This document shows, in pieces, positions 16,545-24,280 of a DNA stretch of 64,000 bases. The DNA is taken from the NCBI RefSeq assembly GCF_003008535.1, contig NZ_CP027666.1, positions 3,771,501 to 3,835,500 of the forward strand, given 5' to 3'. Under the pieces are notes generated by a model. That model saw nothing but the letters and a program-made list of their open reading frames with translations. It was not told where the DNA came from and did no database searches. Numbering within the stretch: position 1 is the first letter of the stretch; every line of letters begins with the position of its first letter. The position numbers were made by a program, and so were the translations under genes. This DNA is from Ottowia oryzae (GTDB lineage Bacteria > Pseudomonadota > Gammaproteobacteria > Burkholderiales > Burkholderiaceae_C).

Positions 16545-18510
16545 CGTGCGCGGGGGCGGTGCGCACGGCGCCGGGCTGACGCTTTTTCGATGGCCGCAGT
16601 GGCTGGCCGCGATGGCCCGCGTGCTGTGCCTGGCGGCCTGCATGGCGCTGCTGCCGGGCGCGGCCCAGGCCCAAGCCGCTTCGGGCAACGAACAGGACAA
16701 CCAACTGGGCGGCGAGCCGGGTGCCGGGGCGGATGCCACCGCCTGCGCGCCGCGCATCATCTCGGTGCAGGCTGCGCGCGCGCCGCATGGCGCGCGGCCG
16801 ACCGAGGGCTGGGTCACGGTCACGCTGCCCGAAGTGTGGACCCGCCGCTGGCCAGGCTATGGTGGATCAGCGTGGTACCGCATCGACTGGCAGCGCGGCT
16901 GCGCCGGGGCGGCCGGGCCCCTGGCGCTGGGCATCGACGGCATCAGCGTGGCGGGCGAGGTGTACATCAACGACGAACTGCTGTGGCGCGACGCCTCGCT
17001 GGCCGAGCCGCTCTCGCGCAGCTGGAACGTGCCGCGCTGGTGGCTGCTGCCCGAATCGGCTCTGCAGGCGGGCGTGAACACGGTGTGGGTGCGCGCCGTG
17101 GGGCCGGCCGCGCTGTCGCCGGGGCTGGGCGCGGTGCGGCTGGGCGATGCGCGGACGGTGGCCGAGGAACAGCGGCACAGCCAGTGGCGCCAGCGCACGG
17201 TGTACCTCATCAACGCGGTGGTGTGCGCCGTGTCGGGCGCGCTGTTCCTGCTGGCGTGGCTGCTGCGCCGCCGCGAGGCCGAGGGGCCCGGCTACGGCTG
17301 GTTCGGGCTGATGGCGCTGGCGTGGCTGGCGTACCTCACCACCTACCTGGCCGACACCCAGTGGCCCTGGCCCGATTCGATCACCCGATCGCGCTTTGGC
17401 ATGGTGGCGCTGGTGAGCTACGTGCTGTGCGCCTGCCGGTTCACGTTTTCCTTCGGCGGGCAGCGCCTGCCGTGGGTGCGGCGCGCGCTGTGGCTGGGCG
17501 CGGCGCTGGGCGTGGCGGCCGTCGTGTTCGCCCCCGCCGCCACGGCGGGTGCCTGGTTTGGCTGGGTGTGGCAGCTGGCGATGGCGGTGTTTTTGGCCAA
17601 TTGCCTGCAGTTTCAGTGGCACGCCTGGCGCCCGCGGCCGGGCGGGCGCCGGCCCGGGCACATGCTGTTGGCGCTGGCGTGGCTGGTGTTTCTGGTGGTG
17701 GCCTTGTTCGACTTTCTGGCCGTGCTGGACCGCTGGCAGGTGGCGCGCAACTGGGCGGCGCTGTCGGGGCTGCTGGGCGGGCAGCTGGTGCAGCACATGG
17801 GCAGCGTGGAGCGCTTCAACCGCGACCTGGAAGAAGGCGTGGCGAAGGCCCGCGCCGAGCTGGCCGCCGCCCTGGCGCGCGAGCACGCCCAGGCGCTGCA
17901 GACGGCCAAGCTGCACGAGCGCATGCAACTCGCGCACGACCTGCACGACGGCCTGGGCGCCAGCCTGGTGCGCGGGCTGGCCCTGGTGGAGCAGGCCAAG
18001 GCGCCGCTGCCGAATGAGCGGGTGCTGTCCATCCTGAAGGTGCTGCGCGACGACTTGCGCCAGGTGATCGACCATGGCTCCAGCGCCGGCGCCACCGTGC
18101 CCGACACGCCGGTGCAGTGGGCCGCGCCGCTGCGCCACCGCTTCACGCGCCTGCTCGACGAGATGGGCGTGGCGTCGTCCTGGCACATCGCGCCGCAGTG
18201 GCGTGAACGGCCCAGCGCACTGCAGTGCCTGGGCCTCACGCGGCTGGTGGAAGAGGCGCTGTCCAACGTCGTCAAGCACAGCCGCGCCCGCCACCTGCGC
18301 GTGGACTGCGTGCAGCCGCAGCCCGACACGCTGGTGGTGCGGGTGCAAGACGACGGCGTGGGCTTCGACGTGCCGGCCGTGCAGCGCGCCGGGGTGTCCG
18401 TGGGCATGCGCAGCATGGCCGCGCGGGCCGAGCGCATGGGCGGCACGCTGACGATCGAATCCGGCCCGGGCGGCACGGTGATGAGCGTGTCTTTGCTACT
18501 CAAACAATAG
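16537..18510 (+). CDS. Membrane sensor histidine kinase, 7TM-DISM-like
   Basis: A 657-residue kinase paired with the regulator upstream (8-base overlap from GTG 16537; ATG at 16612, MARVLCLAACMALLPGAAQA, is an alternative start directly at the signal peptide). The periplasmic part at about 60-215 has a jelly-roll look (WYRIDWQRG, ISVAGEVYINDELLWRD), as in 7TMR-DISM sensors that may bind carbohydrates. About seven hydrophobic helices follow (about 225-410). The cytoplasmic part has the HisKA_3 box AHDLHDGLGASLVRGLAL (about 468) and an ATPase domain with VEEALSNVVKHSRA and DDGVGFD. NarX-like class. Its TAG stop lies in a dispersed repeat. Confidence 0.88.
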   Translation: MRDVRGGGAHGAGLTLFRWPQWLAAMARVLCLAACMALLPGAAQAQAASGNEQDNQLGGEPGAGADATACAPRIISVQAARAPHGARPTEGWVTVTLPEVWTRRWPGYGGSAWYRIDWQRGCAGAAGPLALGIDGISVAGEVYINDELLWRDASLAEPLSRSWNVPRWWLLPESALQAGVNTVWVRAVGPAALSPGLGAVRLGDARTVAEEQRHSQWRQRTVYLINAVVCAVSGALFLLAWLLRRREAEGPGYGWFGLMALAWLAYLTTYLADTQWPWPDSITRSRFGMVALVSYVLCACRFTFSFGGQRLPWVRRALWLGAALGVAAVVFAPAATAGAWFGWVWQLAMAVFLANCLQFQWHAWRPRPGGRRPGHMLLALAWLVFLVVALFDFLAVLDRWQVARNWAALSGLLGGQLVQHMGSVERFNRDLEEGVAKARAELAAALAREHAQALQTAKLHERMQLAHDLHDGLGASLVRGLALVEQAKAPLPNERVLSILKVLRDDLRQVIDHGSSAGATVPDTPVQWAAPLRHRFTRLLDEMGVASSWHIAPQWRERPSALQCLGLTRLVEEALSNVVKHSRARHLRVDCVQPQPDTLVVRVQDDGVGFDVPAVQRAGVSVGMRSMAARAERMGGTLTIESGPGGTVMSVSLLLKQ

Positions 18511-18553
18511 CTTCCAGCGCTGGTGCAGCGGGCGCTGGAGGCCATTTTCTTCA
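18501..18553. repeat. Dispersed palindromic repeat, copy 4
   Basis: CAATAGCTTCCAGCGCTGG...GGGCGCTGGAGGCC with T-rich right arm. A well-conserved copy; the kinase stop codon (18508-18510) is part of it. Confidence 0.8.
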
Positions 18554-18756
18554 TAGATAGCCAAAGCGCGCGCGATACCGTGCGGGCGCAGGGCTGGTGC
18601 AGGATGGGGGCGGCACCCGGCCACGCCGCAAACGCTGCCGCCCAACCGCAGGCCTCACCGGCTCAACGCTGCGCTGGCGCGGAACAGACACCCGGCAACG
18701 CCGCCAGCCGGGCGCATCCCGCCATGCAAGCGGCCCCAAGCCCCCACCCGCGCGCC

Positions 18757-18778
18757 GCTAGTAACCTTCCTAGCTGGA
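18757..18778. promoter_or_regulatory. GCTAGTAAC / CTAGCTGG motif upstream of sctQ
   Basis: GCTAGTAAC at 18757-18765 and CTAGCTGGA at 18770-18778, about 40 bases before the sctQ start. The same words recur before the 281-residue protein gene (52801-52842) and, with changes, before two other genes. Regulatory role is inference. Confidence 0.35.
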
Positions 18779-18815
18779 AAGGCCCGGCCGCGTGCGTCAC
18801 ACTGCGTCTTTGAGC

Positions 18816-19670
18816 ATGAACTCCCTCCCTTCGAAGCCCCCCACGGGCAGCGCGCCCGATGTCGCCGCGCCCGCCGCGCCGCCGCACGCCATTGCCTACC
18901 AAGGCCCGTGCGGCCACGGCGTGGTCGGCCTGACCCTTCCCCGCGACAGCGATGCCCACGGCGCGCCCACCGGCGCGGAGCAAGTGCTGCGCTTGGCCGA
19001 GGCCGAGCCGCTGATCCGCGCCGTAGAACACTGGCTGCGCGGCGCCTGGGACCCTGCCCCGCTGGCCGACGGCGCCGCGCATCCGCCCACCGCCTATGGC
19101 GCCACGGTGCGCGACCCGGCGCTGGCGCCACCCGGCACGCGCCTGCTGGTGCCACTCGAAGCGCTGTGGGCCGAGCCACCGCCCGCCCTGGCCAGCCCCG
19201 CGCTGGCGTGGGACGCGCAAAGCGCCACCGTGGCCTTGGGCGACGTGCCCGCCGACGCACTGGCGCCACTGCAACCCGGCAGCCTGCTGTGGCTGCCCGC
19301 TTCGCTGGCCAAGGCGTGGGAAGTCAGCTTGATCGACCCGCGCAGGCGGCTGCCGCCGTGCGCCGCTCTGCTGGATCTGGCCATGCAGCGCATCACGCTG
19401 GCCGCGGCGGGCGGGGCAGCTGCCCAGCCGGGCGCTGCGCCGGCCGGGCAAGCCGCGCACGCCGTCCTGTCGCGCCCGGTGCAACTGCCGCTGGACCGCT
19501 GGCTGAGCTGGTCGGCCGCCGGTGCCCCCGTGGTGTGGCCGGCGCCGCCGCCCTGGCAGGCCGAGCTGCGCGCAGGCGACGCGGTGCTGGCCCAGGGCGC
19601 CCTGCTGCCGCTGGGCGACGGCTGCGGCCTGCGCGTCGACGTGGTCAGCCAGCCCGCCCTGGCCGCATGA
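18816..19670 (+). CDS. sctQ: T3SS cytoplasmic ring (C-ring/sorting platform) protein SctQ
   Basis: A 284-residue protein identified from its place just before sctR and from its C-terminus, where LPLDRWLSW and AELRAGDAVLAQGALLPLGD match the SPOA fold of SctQ/FliN proteins. SctQ forms the cytoplasmic sorting platform together with SctK, SctL and SctN. The N-terminal two-thirds is Ala/Pro-rich and poorly conserved, usual for SctQ. ATG at 18816 is chosen; an in-frame start at 18792 has no better support. A candidate regulatory motif lies just upstream, so this may begin the sctQRST operon. Confidence 0.82.
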   Translation: MNSLPSKPPTGSAPDVAAPAAPPHAIAYQGPCGHGVVGLTLPRDSDAHGAPTGAEQVLRLAEAEPLIRAVEHWLRGAWDPAPLADGAAHPPTAYGATVRDPALAPPGTRLLVPLEALWAEPPPALASPALAWDAQSATVALGDVPADALAPLQPGSLLWLPASLAKAWEVSLIDPRRRLPPCAALLDLAMQRITLAAAGGAAAQPGAAPAGQAAHAVLSRPVQLPLDRWLSWSAAGAPVVWPAPPPWQAELRAGDAVLAQGALLPLGDGCGLRVDVVSQPALAA

Positions 19671-19746
19671 AAGCCGCGCCAACCGCCGGGCGGGCCACAG
19701 GGCTGCGCACCATGTCATCCGATTGGCACCCAGCGCATGTACCATC

Positions 19747-19775
19747 TGCGCCAGCAGCTATCATTTAAATAGTAA
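19747..19775. repeat. Dispersed palindromic repeat, half copy
   Basis: TGCGCCAGCAGCTATCATTTAAATAG retains one core arm and the AT-rich flank between sctQ and sctR. Confidence 0.5.
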
Positions 19776-19864
19776 CCAATGGCACACCCGGTCGAGCGCC
19801 GACGCCCGCCCGCGATGCGCCCGGCGCTGTGGCCCGCGCGGCGCAGCCCTCACAGAACACTGGC

Positions 19865-20515
19865 ATGGATCTGAATCAGTTCACCCCTTCTTCCGCGCTG
19901 ATCACGGTGATCGTGGTGGCGCTGGCGCCCTTTGTCGGCGTGATGGTGACGTCGTTCACCAAGATCATCGTGGTGCTCAGCCTGCTGCGCAACGCGCTGG
20001 GCCTGCAGCAGGTGCCGCCCAACGTGGTGCTCAACGGCATGGCGCTGGTGCTCACCATCTACGTGATGCTGCCCGTGGGCATGGACATGGCCGAGCGCGC
20101 CCGGGGCGTGAACAACCCCACCGGCAGCACCGCCGGGCTGATGGCCGTATCCGACGCCGCCAAAGAGCCGCTGCGCGACTTTTTGGTCAAGCATTCCAGC
20201 CCGCGCGAGCGCGCGTTCTTCCTGAAAACCGCGCAGAAAAACCTGTCGCCCGAGCGCGCCGCGCAGCTGACCGAGCGCGACTTCGTGGTGGTGATTCCTG
20301 CCTTCACCGTCAGCGAGCTGTCGGCGGCGTTCCAGATCGGCTTTCTGATCTTCCTGCCGTTTCTCGTCATCGACCTGATCATCGCCAACATCCTGATGGC
20401 CATGGGCATGATGATGCTGTCGCCCACCACCATATCGCTGCCCTTCAAGCTGCTGCTGTTCGTGCTGGTGGACGGCTGGGTCAAGCTGTCGCACGGCCTG
20501 GTGCTTTCGTATTGA
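19865..20515 (+). CDS. sctR: T3SS export gate protein SctR
   Basis: A 216-residue inner-membrane protein that, with SctS and SctT, forms the export gate pore. Conserved stretches are TSFTKIIVVLSLLRNALGLQ, VPPNVVLNGMALVLTIYVM, IPAFTVSELSAAFQIGFLIF and LLLFVLVDGW near the C-terminus. The ATG at 19865 gives MDLNQFTPSS followed at once by the first membrane helix, so the in-frame start at 19829 is rejected. Unlike in most T3SS operons, the next gene, sctS, is 246 bases away across a hairpin-rich gap. Confidence 0.97.
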   Translation: MDLNQFTPSSALITVIVVALAPFVGVMVTSFTKIIVVLSLLRNALGLQQVPPNVVLNGMALVLTIYVMLPVGMDMAERARGVNNPTGSTAGLMAVSDAAKEPLRDFLVKHSSPRERAFFLKTAQKNLSPERAAQLTERDFVVVIPAFTVSELSAAFQIGFLIFLPFLVIDLIIANILMAMGMMMLSPTTISLPFKLLLFVLVDGWVKLSHGLVLSY

Positions 20516-20521
20516 TTGTGA

Positions 20522-20745
20522 ACACCCCCCTGAGTCGCCTTTCGGCGCCTTCCCCCCTCTCTCTTCGCGCTGCGCGCTGCGGGAGGGGAGACAACGCCTA
20601 TGCCCGGTGCAAGCCCGGGCATGGCGTTCGCTTAGCTGGCCTGCTCCGCGGCCGTCGGCGCGGCGGGGTGCGGGCGGGAGCCAGGCCTTCGGCTGGCACC
20701 GCGTGCGGCCTCGGCGACTGGGGAGCAGGCCGCGCTGCACAATAG
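20522..20745. repeat. Hairpin-rich GC element between sctR and sctS
   Basis: The gap starts CCCCTGAGTCGCC and contains several small dyads, for example TGCCCGG/CCCGGGCA and GCCAG/CTGGC. It resembles a GC-rich intergenic repeat I have seen in Comamonadaceae genomes; only this copy is present here, so that link is from memory. No gene is supported in it. Confidence 0.4.
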
Positions 20746-20761
20746 GAAAAGCAGGCACACC

Positions 20762-21034
20762 ATGCTCGATTCCCAAGCCATTCAACTCGTTTACCAGGCC
20801 CTGTGGCTGGTGCTGCTGCTGTCGGCGCCGCCCGTGCTGGTGGCCGCCCTGGTGGGGCTGGTCATCGCCCTGATCCAGGCCGCCACGCAGATTCAGGAAC
20901 AAACCCTGCAGTACGCGCTGAAGTTCTTCGCCATCGTGCTGACGATCTTCGTCACCGCGTCGCTGGTGGGCGGCTCGCTCTACCAGTTTGCCGACCGCGT
21001 GATGACCGAATTTCCGGCGCTGGTGCGCAAATGA
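20762..21034 (+). CDS. sctS: T3SS export gate protein SctS
   Basis: The 90-residue product has two membrane helices and the family signature VALVGLVIALIQAATQIQEQ followed by TLQYALKFFAIVLT. SctS is the four-copy component of the SctRST export gate. Length is exactly that of the family. It is preceded by AGCAGGCACACC and followed by sctT 39 bases later. Confidence 0.97.
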   Translation: MLDSQAIQLVYQALWLVLLLSAPPVLVAALVGLVIALIQAATQIQEQTLQYALKFFAIVLTIFVTASLVGGSLYQFADRVMTEFPALVRK

Positions 21035-21073
21035 CTTTGCGCAAAGTGGCGTGCCGCCGCGCCGCCCCCCGCC

Positions 21074-21871
21074 ATGGGTGAATCGCTCGCCAGCATCGGC
21101 AACCTGGGCGATCTGGCGCTGCTGGCCGCGCTGGCCAGCACGCGCTTTGCCATGGCCTTCCTGCTGCTGCCCATCCTGGCGCAAGACACCGTGCCGCAGA
21201 TGGTGCGCGCGGCCATCTTCCTGGCCTTTGGCGTGGTCACCCTGGCGGTGCAGCCGCAGATCGACGTGCACAACTGGGGCGTGACCGACTGGCTGGGCCT
21301 GTTCGCGCGCGAGGCGTTTCTGGGTCTGGCCCTGGGCCTGCTGCTGGCGGCGGTGCTGTGGGCGTTTGACGCGGCCGGCGAGGTGGTGGACGGCGCCAGC
21401 GGCATGGGCATGGCGCAGGTGGTCGACCCGCTCTCTGGCCGCCAAACCTCGCTGTCGGGCGCGTTTCTGGGGCGGCTGGCGGTGTACGTCTTCATGTTTT
21501 CGGGCGGGCTGATGCTGTGGGTGGGCGTGCTGATGGAAAGCTTTGCGCAATGGCCGCTGGGGCAGCCCGGCTTCAGCCTGAAGGCGCAGGGCGTCACGCT
21601 GTTTGAAAGCGCGTTTGCGCAGTTCGCGGGGCTGACTTTCATGATCGCTGCGCCGGCGCTGGTGGTGCTGTACGCGATTGACCTGTCGCTGGGGCTGATG
21701 AACCGCTATGCGCCGCAGCTGAACCTGATCTCGATCTCGATGTCGCTCAAAGGCGTGGCCGCCGTGGGCGTGTGGCTGGTGATGCTCAGCACCCTGGTGC
21801 GCACGCTGATCGAGTGGCTGGGCGAGCTGATGCCCAGCATCCTGCGGCAAGTGGCCTCGGTACTGGGATGA
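21074..21871 (+). CDS. sctT: T3SS export gate protein SctT
   Basis: A 265-residue hydrophobic protein, the single-copy cap of the export gate. Family features are RFAMAFLLLPILAQDTVPQM, GEVVDGASGMGMAQVVDP and APALVVLYAIDLSLGLMNRY with APQLNLISISMSLKG. It lies directly after sctS in the usual order. Downstream comes a dispersed repeat, so the sctQRST transcript may end there. Confidence 0.97.
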   Translation: MGESLASIGNLGDLALLAALASTRFAMAFLLLPILAQDTVPQMVRAAIFLAFGVVTLAVQPQIDVHNWGVTDWLGLFAREAFLGLALGLLLAAVLWAFDAAGEVVDGASGMGMAQVVDPLSGRQTSLSGAFLGRLAVYVFMFSGGLMLWVGVLMESFAQWPLGQPGFSLKAQGVTLFESAFAQFAGLTFMIAAPALVVLYAIDLSLGLMNRYAPQLNLISISMSLKGVAAVGVWLVMLSTLVRTLIEWLGELMPSILRQVASVLG

Positions 21872-21890
21872 CTACCAGTGTGCTTTTGAC

Positions 21891-21945
21891 CAACAAATAG
21901 GGTTCCAGCGCCCGCTGCACGTGCGCTGGCAGCTATTGAATCAGG
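21891..21945. repeat. Dispersed palindromic repeat, copy 5
   Basis: CAAATAGGGTTCCAGCGCCC...GTGCGCTGGCAGCTATTGAATC, 20 bases after the sctT stop. Good copy with both arms. Confidence 0.78.
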
Positions 21946-22080
21946 AGTAACCAGCCTGCCCGCAGCCGCCCGCCATCCGTGACAAAGTGCCTGCCGACTA
22001 GGAACGATCCCAGTAGCGCGGGCCGGGGCCGCGCCGTAATATTCCCTTCACGAACCGATTGACCCACACCCATCACCGCC

Positions 22081-22314
22081 ATGAGCTCCTTTGCCCCCCT
22101 GACCTCCTTGCCGACCGGCCTGGCCACGCCCGCCGCCGGTTGGGATCGCGCCCGCCCGGCGTCGGGCGGCGCGGCCTCCACCGGCGATGCGGCCCAGCAG
22201 TTCGGCTTTGTGGGCGACCGCCAGGCCGCCCGCCTGCTCACCGTGCCGCCCGCCAGCGGCGACAACGCCGCCCAGCTGGAGGCGCGCTTTTTGAACTGCC
22301 TGTTCCAACGCTGA
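22081..22314 (+). CDS. Small hypothetical protein in T3SS cluster
   Basis: A 77-residue Ala/Pro-rich protein (begins MSSFAPLTSLPTGLATPAAG, ends EARFLNCLFQR). No recognisable domain, membrane segment or signal peptide. It lies between sctT and another unknown gene in the same direction. The Ser/Pro/Ala-rich start would fit a T3SS-secreted protein, but this is weak inference. No clear ribosome site precedes the ATG. Confidence 0.5.
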   Translation: MSSFAPLTSLPTGLATPAAGWDRARPASGGAASTGDAAQQFGFVGDRQAARLLTVPPASGDNAAQLEARFLNCLFQR

Positions 22315-22366
22315 GCCCTCAGCGCTGCCGCCCGGCCCTGCCGCGCCAGCGCGCCCCCCGCCTCGC

Positions 22367-23053
22367 ATGAGCCAACTTGCGGCCCCGCTGACCCCCAAGG
22401 CTGATCCCGACTGGTCGGGCGCTGCCGAAGTCCTGATCGAAGGCTGCGCGCACCTGTCCACCGAGGAAGAGCGCGTGCGCTGGCTGGAGCGCCTGTGCCT
22501 GTCGCTGGGCGACGCGCTGTACCCCGCCTTTTTACAAGTGCTGTGCCGCATTGGCGAACACGGCGACGCGGCCGCGCAAAAGGCCGTGGCCGACACGCTG
22601 GTGCTGGCGCTGCAAACCGGGCGCCTGCCTTCTGGCCGCCACGCCGCCTGGGGCGCCGCGCACGGCACCGCCACGCGCGCGATGGGGCCCATCGAATACC
22701 TCTGCGCCTGGCACGCGCAGCCCGACGGCCGGGGCCTGCTGGGCGCCACCGCCTTCGACCGCGCGGCCCGCTCGGTGATCACCCTGGTGTCGCGCAGCGA
22801 CATGGCCCGGCGCATGTACTGCGCCAAGCTGCAGGCCGACGCGCAAGACCCGCTGGGCGGCGCCTGGTCGCGCGGCACCCGCCCGGCGCTGGCCGCCATG
22901 GCGCGCAGCTGGGCCGCCACCACGCCCAGCACCCCGCCCCAGCGCGCCGCGGCCGACGCGGTTGATGCCTTCCTGGCCGAGCTGCGCCGCGCGGGCGGGG
23001 ACGGCGCGGCGCCGGTCGCTTCAGGCTGGATACCGCCAGCGCCTGTGCGCTGA
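22367..23053 (+). CDS. Hypothetical protein, T3SS-associated
   Basis: A 228-residue soluble protein, not recognised. The first 100 residues look helical and well composed (STEEERVRWLERLCLSLGDA, LPSGRHAAWGAAHG), followed by RSVITLVSRSDMARRMYCAK. It lacks the motifs of known gatekeepers (SctW), chaperones or sorting-platform parts, but its position among core T3SS genes suggests a cluster-specific role. It follows the 77-residue gene by 52 bases. A dispersed repeat lies downstream. Confidence 0.65.
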   Translation: MSQLAAPLTPKADPDWSGAAEVLIEGCAHLSTEEERVRWLERLCLSLGDALYPAFLQVLCRIGEHGDAAAQKAVADTLVLALQTGRLPSGRHAAWGAAHGTATRAMGPIEYLCAWHAQPDGRGLLGATAFDRAARSVITLVSRSDMARRMYCAKLQADAQDPLGGAWSRGTRPALAAMARSWAATTPSTPPQRAAADAVDAFLAELRRAGGDGAAPVASGWIPPAPVR

Positions 23054-23068
23054 GCCCGATGGCTTTCA

Positions 23069-23127
23069 TCTAGAAAACCGCCTCTAGCGCCCGTCTGGCT
23101 TGCGCCAGCAGCTACCTAATCAGTAGC
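23069..23127. repeat. Dispersed palindromic repeat, copy 6
   Basis: CTCTAGCGCCC...TTGCGCCAGCAGCTACC between AT-rich arms. A diverged copy after the 228-residue gene. Confidence 0.6.
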
Positions 23128-23307
23128 AAGTACGGCCGTAGTCGGCGCCGCAGGTCAGCCTGATCGCGTGATGATCAGTCAGTCTGCACGGCCAATACGG
23201 CGCCCCACGCGGTCGACAAAAAGCTGGCGGCGTCGTGCTCAATTGGGACGGGCGAACTGGTGCCCGTCGGCATCCAAGCAACAACCAGACTCGTCCTGAA
23301 CTAGCCC

Positions 23308-23721
23308 ATGTTGACGCTCTTCGCACTCGTCAAAGACGACGCCGACGCCATCACCAACGACACATTGGTGCGCGACTTGCAGCACAAGTTGGCCTTGGCC
23401 AAGGAGTTCGAGATCACGACCGAAACGCTCGTCTTCCCGCGCGTCACCGAAGTCGTGATGACCAAGGGCAACTGGTCGGTGAGACTTGAGATTCGCCCAG
23501 AAAGCAGCATGACACTGAGCGTGAAGGAGGTTCAGAAAATCCTTGGCAAGAAGGCCCAATTGCCGCCCGACTTCCTGAGCTACAACAAGGAAATCGCCGT
23601 TGGCTTTGGTGGCGACCCCCAAAAAGAACACACTAACGAGATCATCTTCATCGGCGAGTTCCTGCGCGAAAACTACCCCGGGGTGGTGATCTTCGACCAG
23701 TACAACCAGGACGTGTGGTGA
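23308..23721 (+). CDS. Hypothetical protein
   Basis: A 137-residue soluble protein of balanced composition (LVKDDADAITNDTLVRDLQH, LGKKAQLPPDFLSYNKEIAV, FIGEFLRENYPGVVIFDQYN). No family recognised. It differs in amino-acid make-up (few Ala, many Lys/Glu) from its Ala-rich neighbours, so it may have been acquired separately. It is bounded on both sides by dispersed repeats and is convergent with the FliO-like gene. An unrelated cargo gene is as likely as a T3SS role. Confidence 0.65.
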   Translation: MLTLFALVKDDADAITNDTLVRDLQHKLALAKEFEITTETLVFPRVTEVVMTKGNWSVRLEIRPESSMTLSVKEVQKILGKKAQLPPDFLSYNKEIAVGFGGDPQKEHTNEIIFIGEFLRENYPGVVIFDQYNQDVW

Positions 23722-23800
23722 CCGTTGGGCGCAGCGGATGCGCAAACAGAATTGAACAAGAACGCCAACCACCTTGGGCAAGCGCTGGAGCCTGCTGCGC

Positions 23801-23856
23801 TTCAATTTTCATAGCTGTCAGCGCAATACGGGTCAGCGCCAGAGGCCGATTTGACG
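23801..23856. repeat. Dispersed palindromic repeat, copy 7
   Basis: TTTTCATAGCTGTCAGCGC...GTCAGCGCCAGAGGCC. Diverged copy between convergent genes. Confidence 0.6.
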
Positions 23857-23884
23857 AAGAGCGCAGGTCATTCTGCGCCCTTGC

Positions 23885-24280
23885 TCAAGCCTCGCGCTGA
23901 TCGCCAGCCACTACCGGCCGCACTTCCCGCTTGTCGATCAGGCTGACGCTGGCGGCCGTCACGCCCAGCACGTATTCGTGCGCGCCGTCGCGCACCACCA
24001 CCAGGCGTTCCCGCCCGCCCAGTGGAGTCGCCTGCACCACCTGTGGCGGCACGCGCCCGTCGGCCGAGCGCAGCGTGGTCGCGCGCTTGAGCAGCCGAAG
24101 GAACAACCACGCCAGCGCCAGCACGAAGGCCAGCGCCACCACCGTCACCAGGGCGCTGGCCCACAGGCCCGGCTCGCCCGCGCTGCCGGTGGGGGCCGGA
24201 GCGGCCGTCGAAGCGACGGTGCTGGCGGCCGCAGTGGTGGATGCGGCGGATGCGGCGGATGCGGCGGTGTCGCGGTTCAT
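23885..24280 (-). CDS. FliO-like export accessory protein
   Basis: A 131-residue protein with an Ala/Ser/Thr-rich N-terminus (1-38), a single membrane helix (about 40-63, SALVTVVALAFVLALAWLF) and a small cytoplasmic domain with TPLGGRERLVVVRDGAHEYV and LGVTAASVSLIDK. This matches the layout of FliO, which helps assemble the FliP/SctR pore in flagella. FliO homologues are not a standard part of non-flagellar T3SS. Its start overlaps the sctU stop by 4 bases, so the two are coupled. Identification as FliO family is from motif resemblance only. Confidence 0.68.
   Translation of the reverse strand: MNRDTAASAASAASTTAAASTVASTAAPAPTGSAGEPGLWASALVTVVALAFVLALAWLFLRLLKRATTLRSADGRVPPQVVQATPLGGRERLVVVRDGAHEYVLGVTAASVSLIDKREVRPVVAGDQREA

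Noticed and set aside
19850..21850. A 666-codon open frame on the minus strand across sctR-sctS-sctT
   Set aside because: It is antisense to three clear export-gate genes, is full of His/Gln/Arg as expected from high third-position GC on the other strand, and has no domain.
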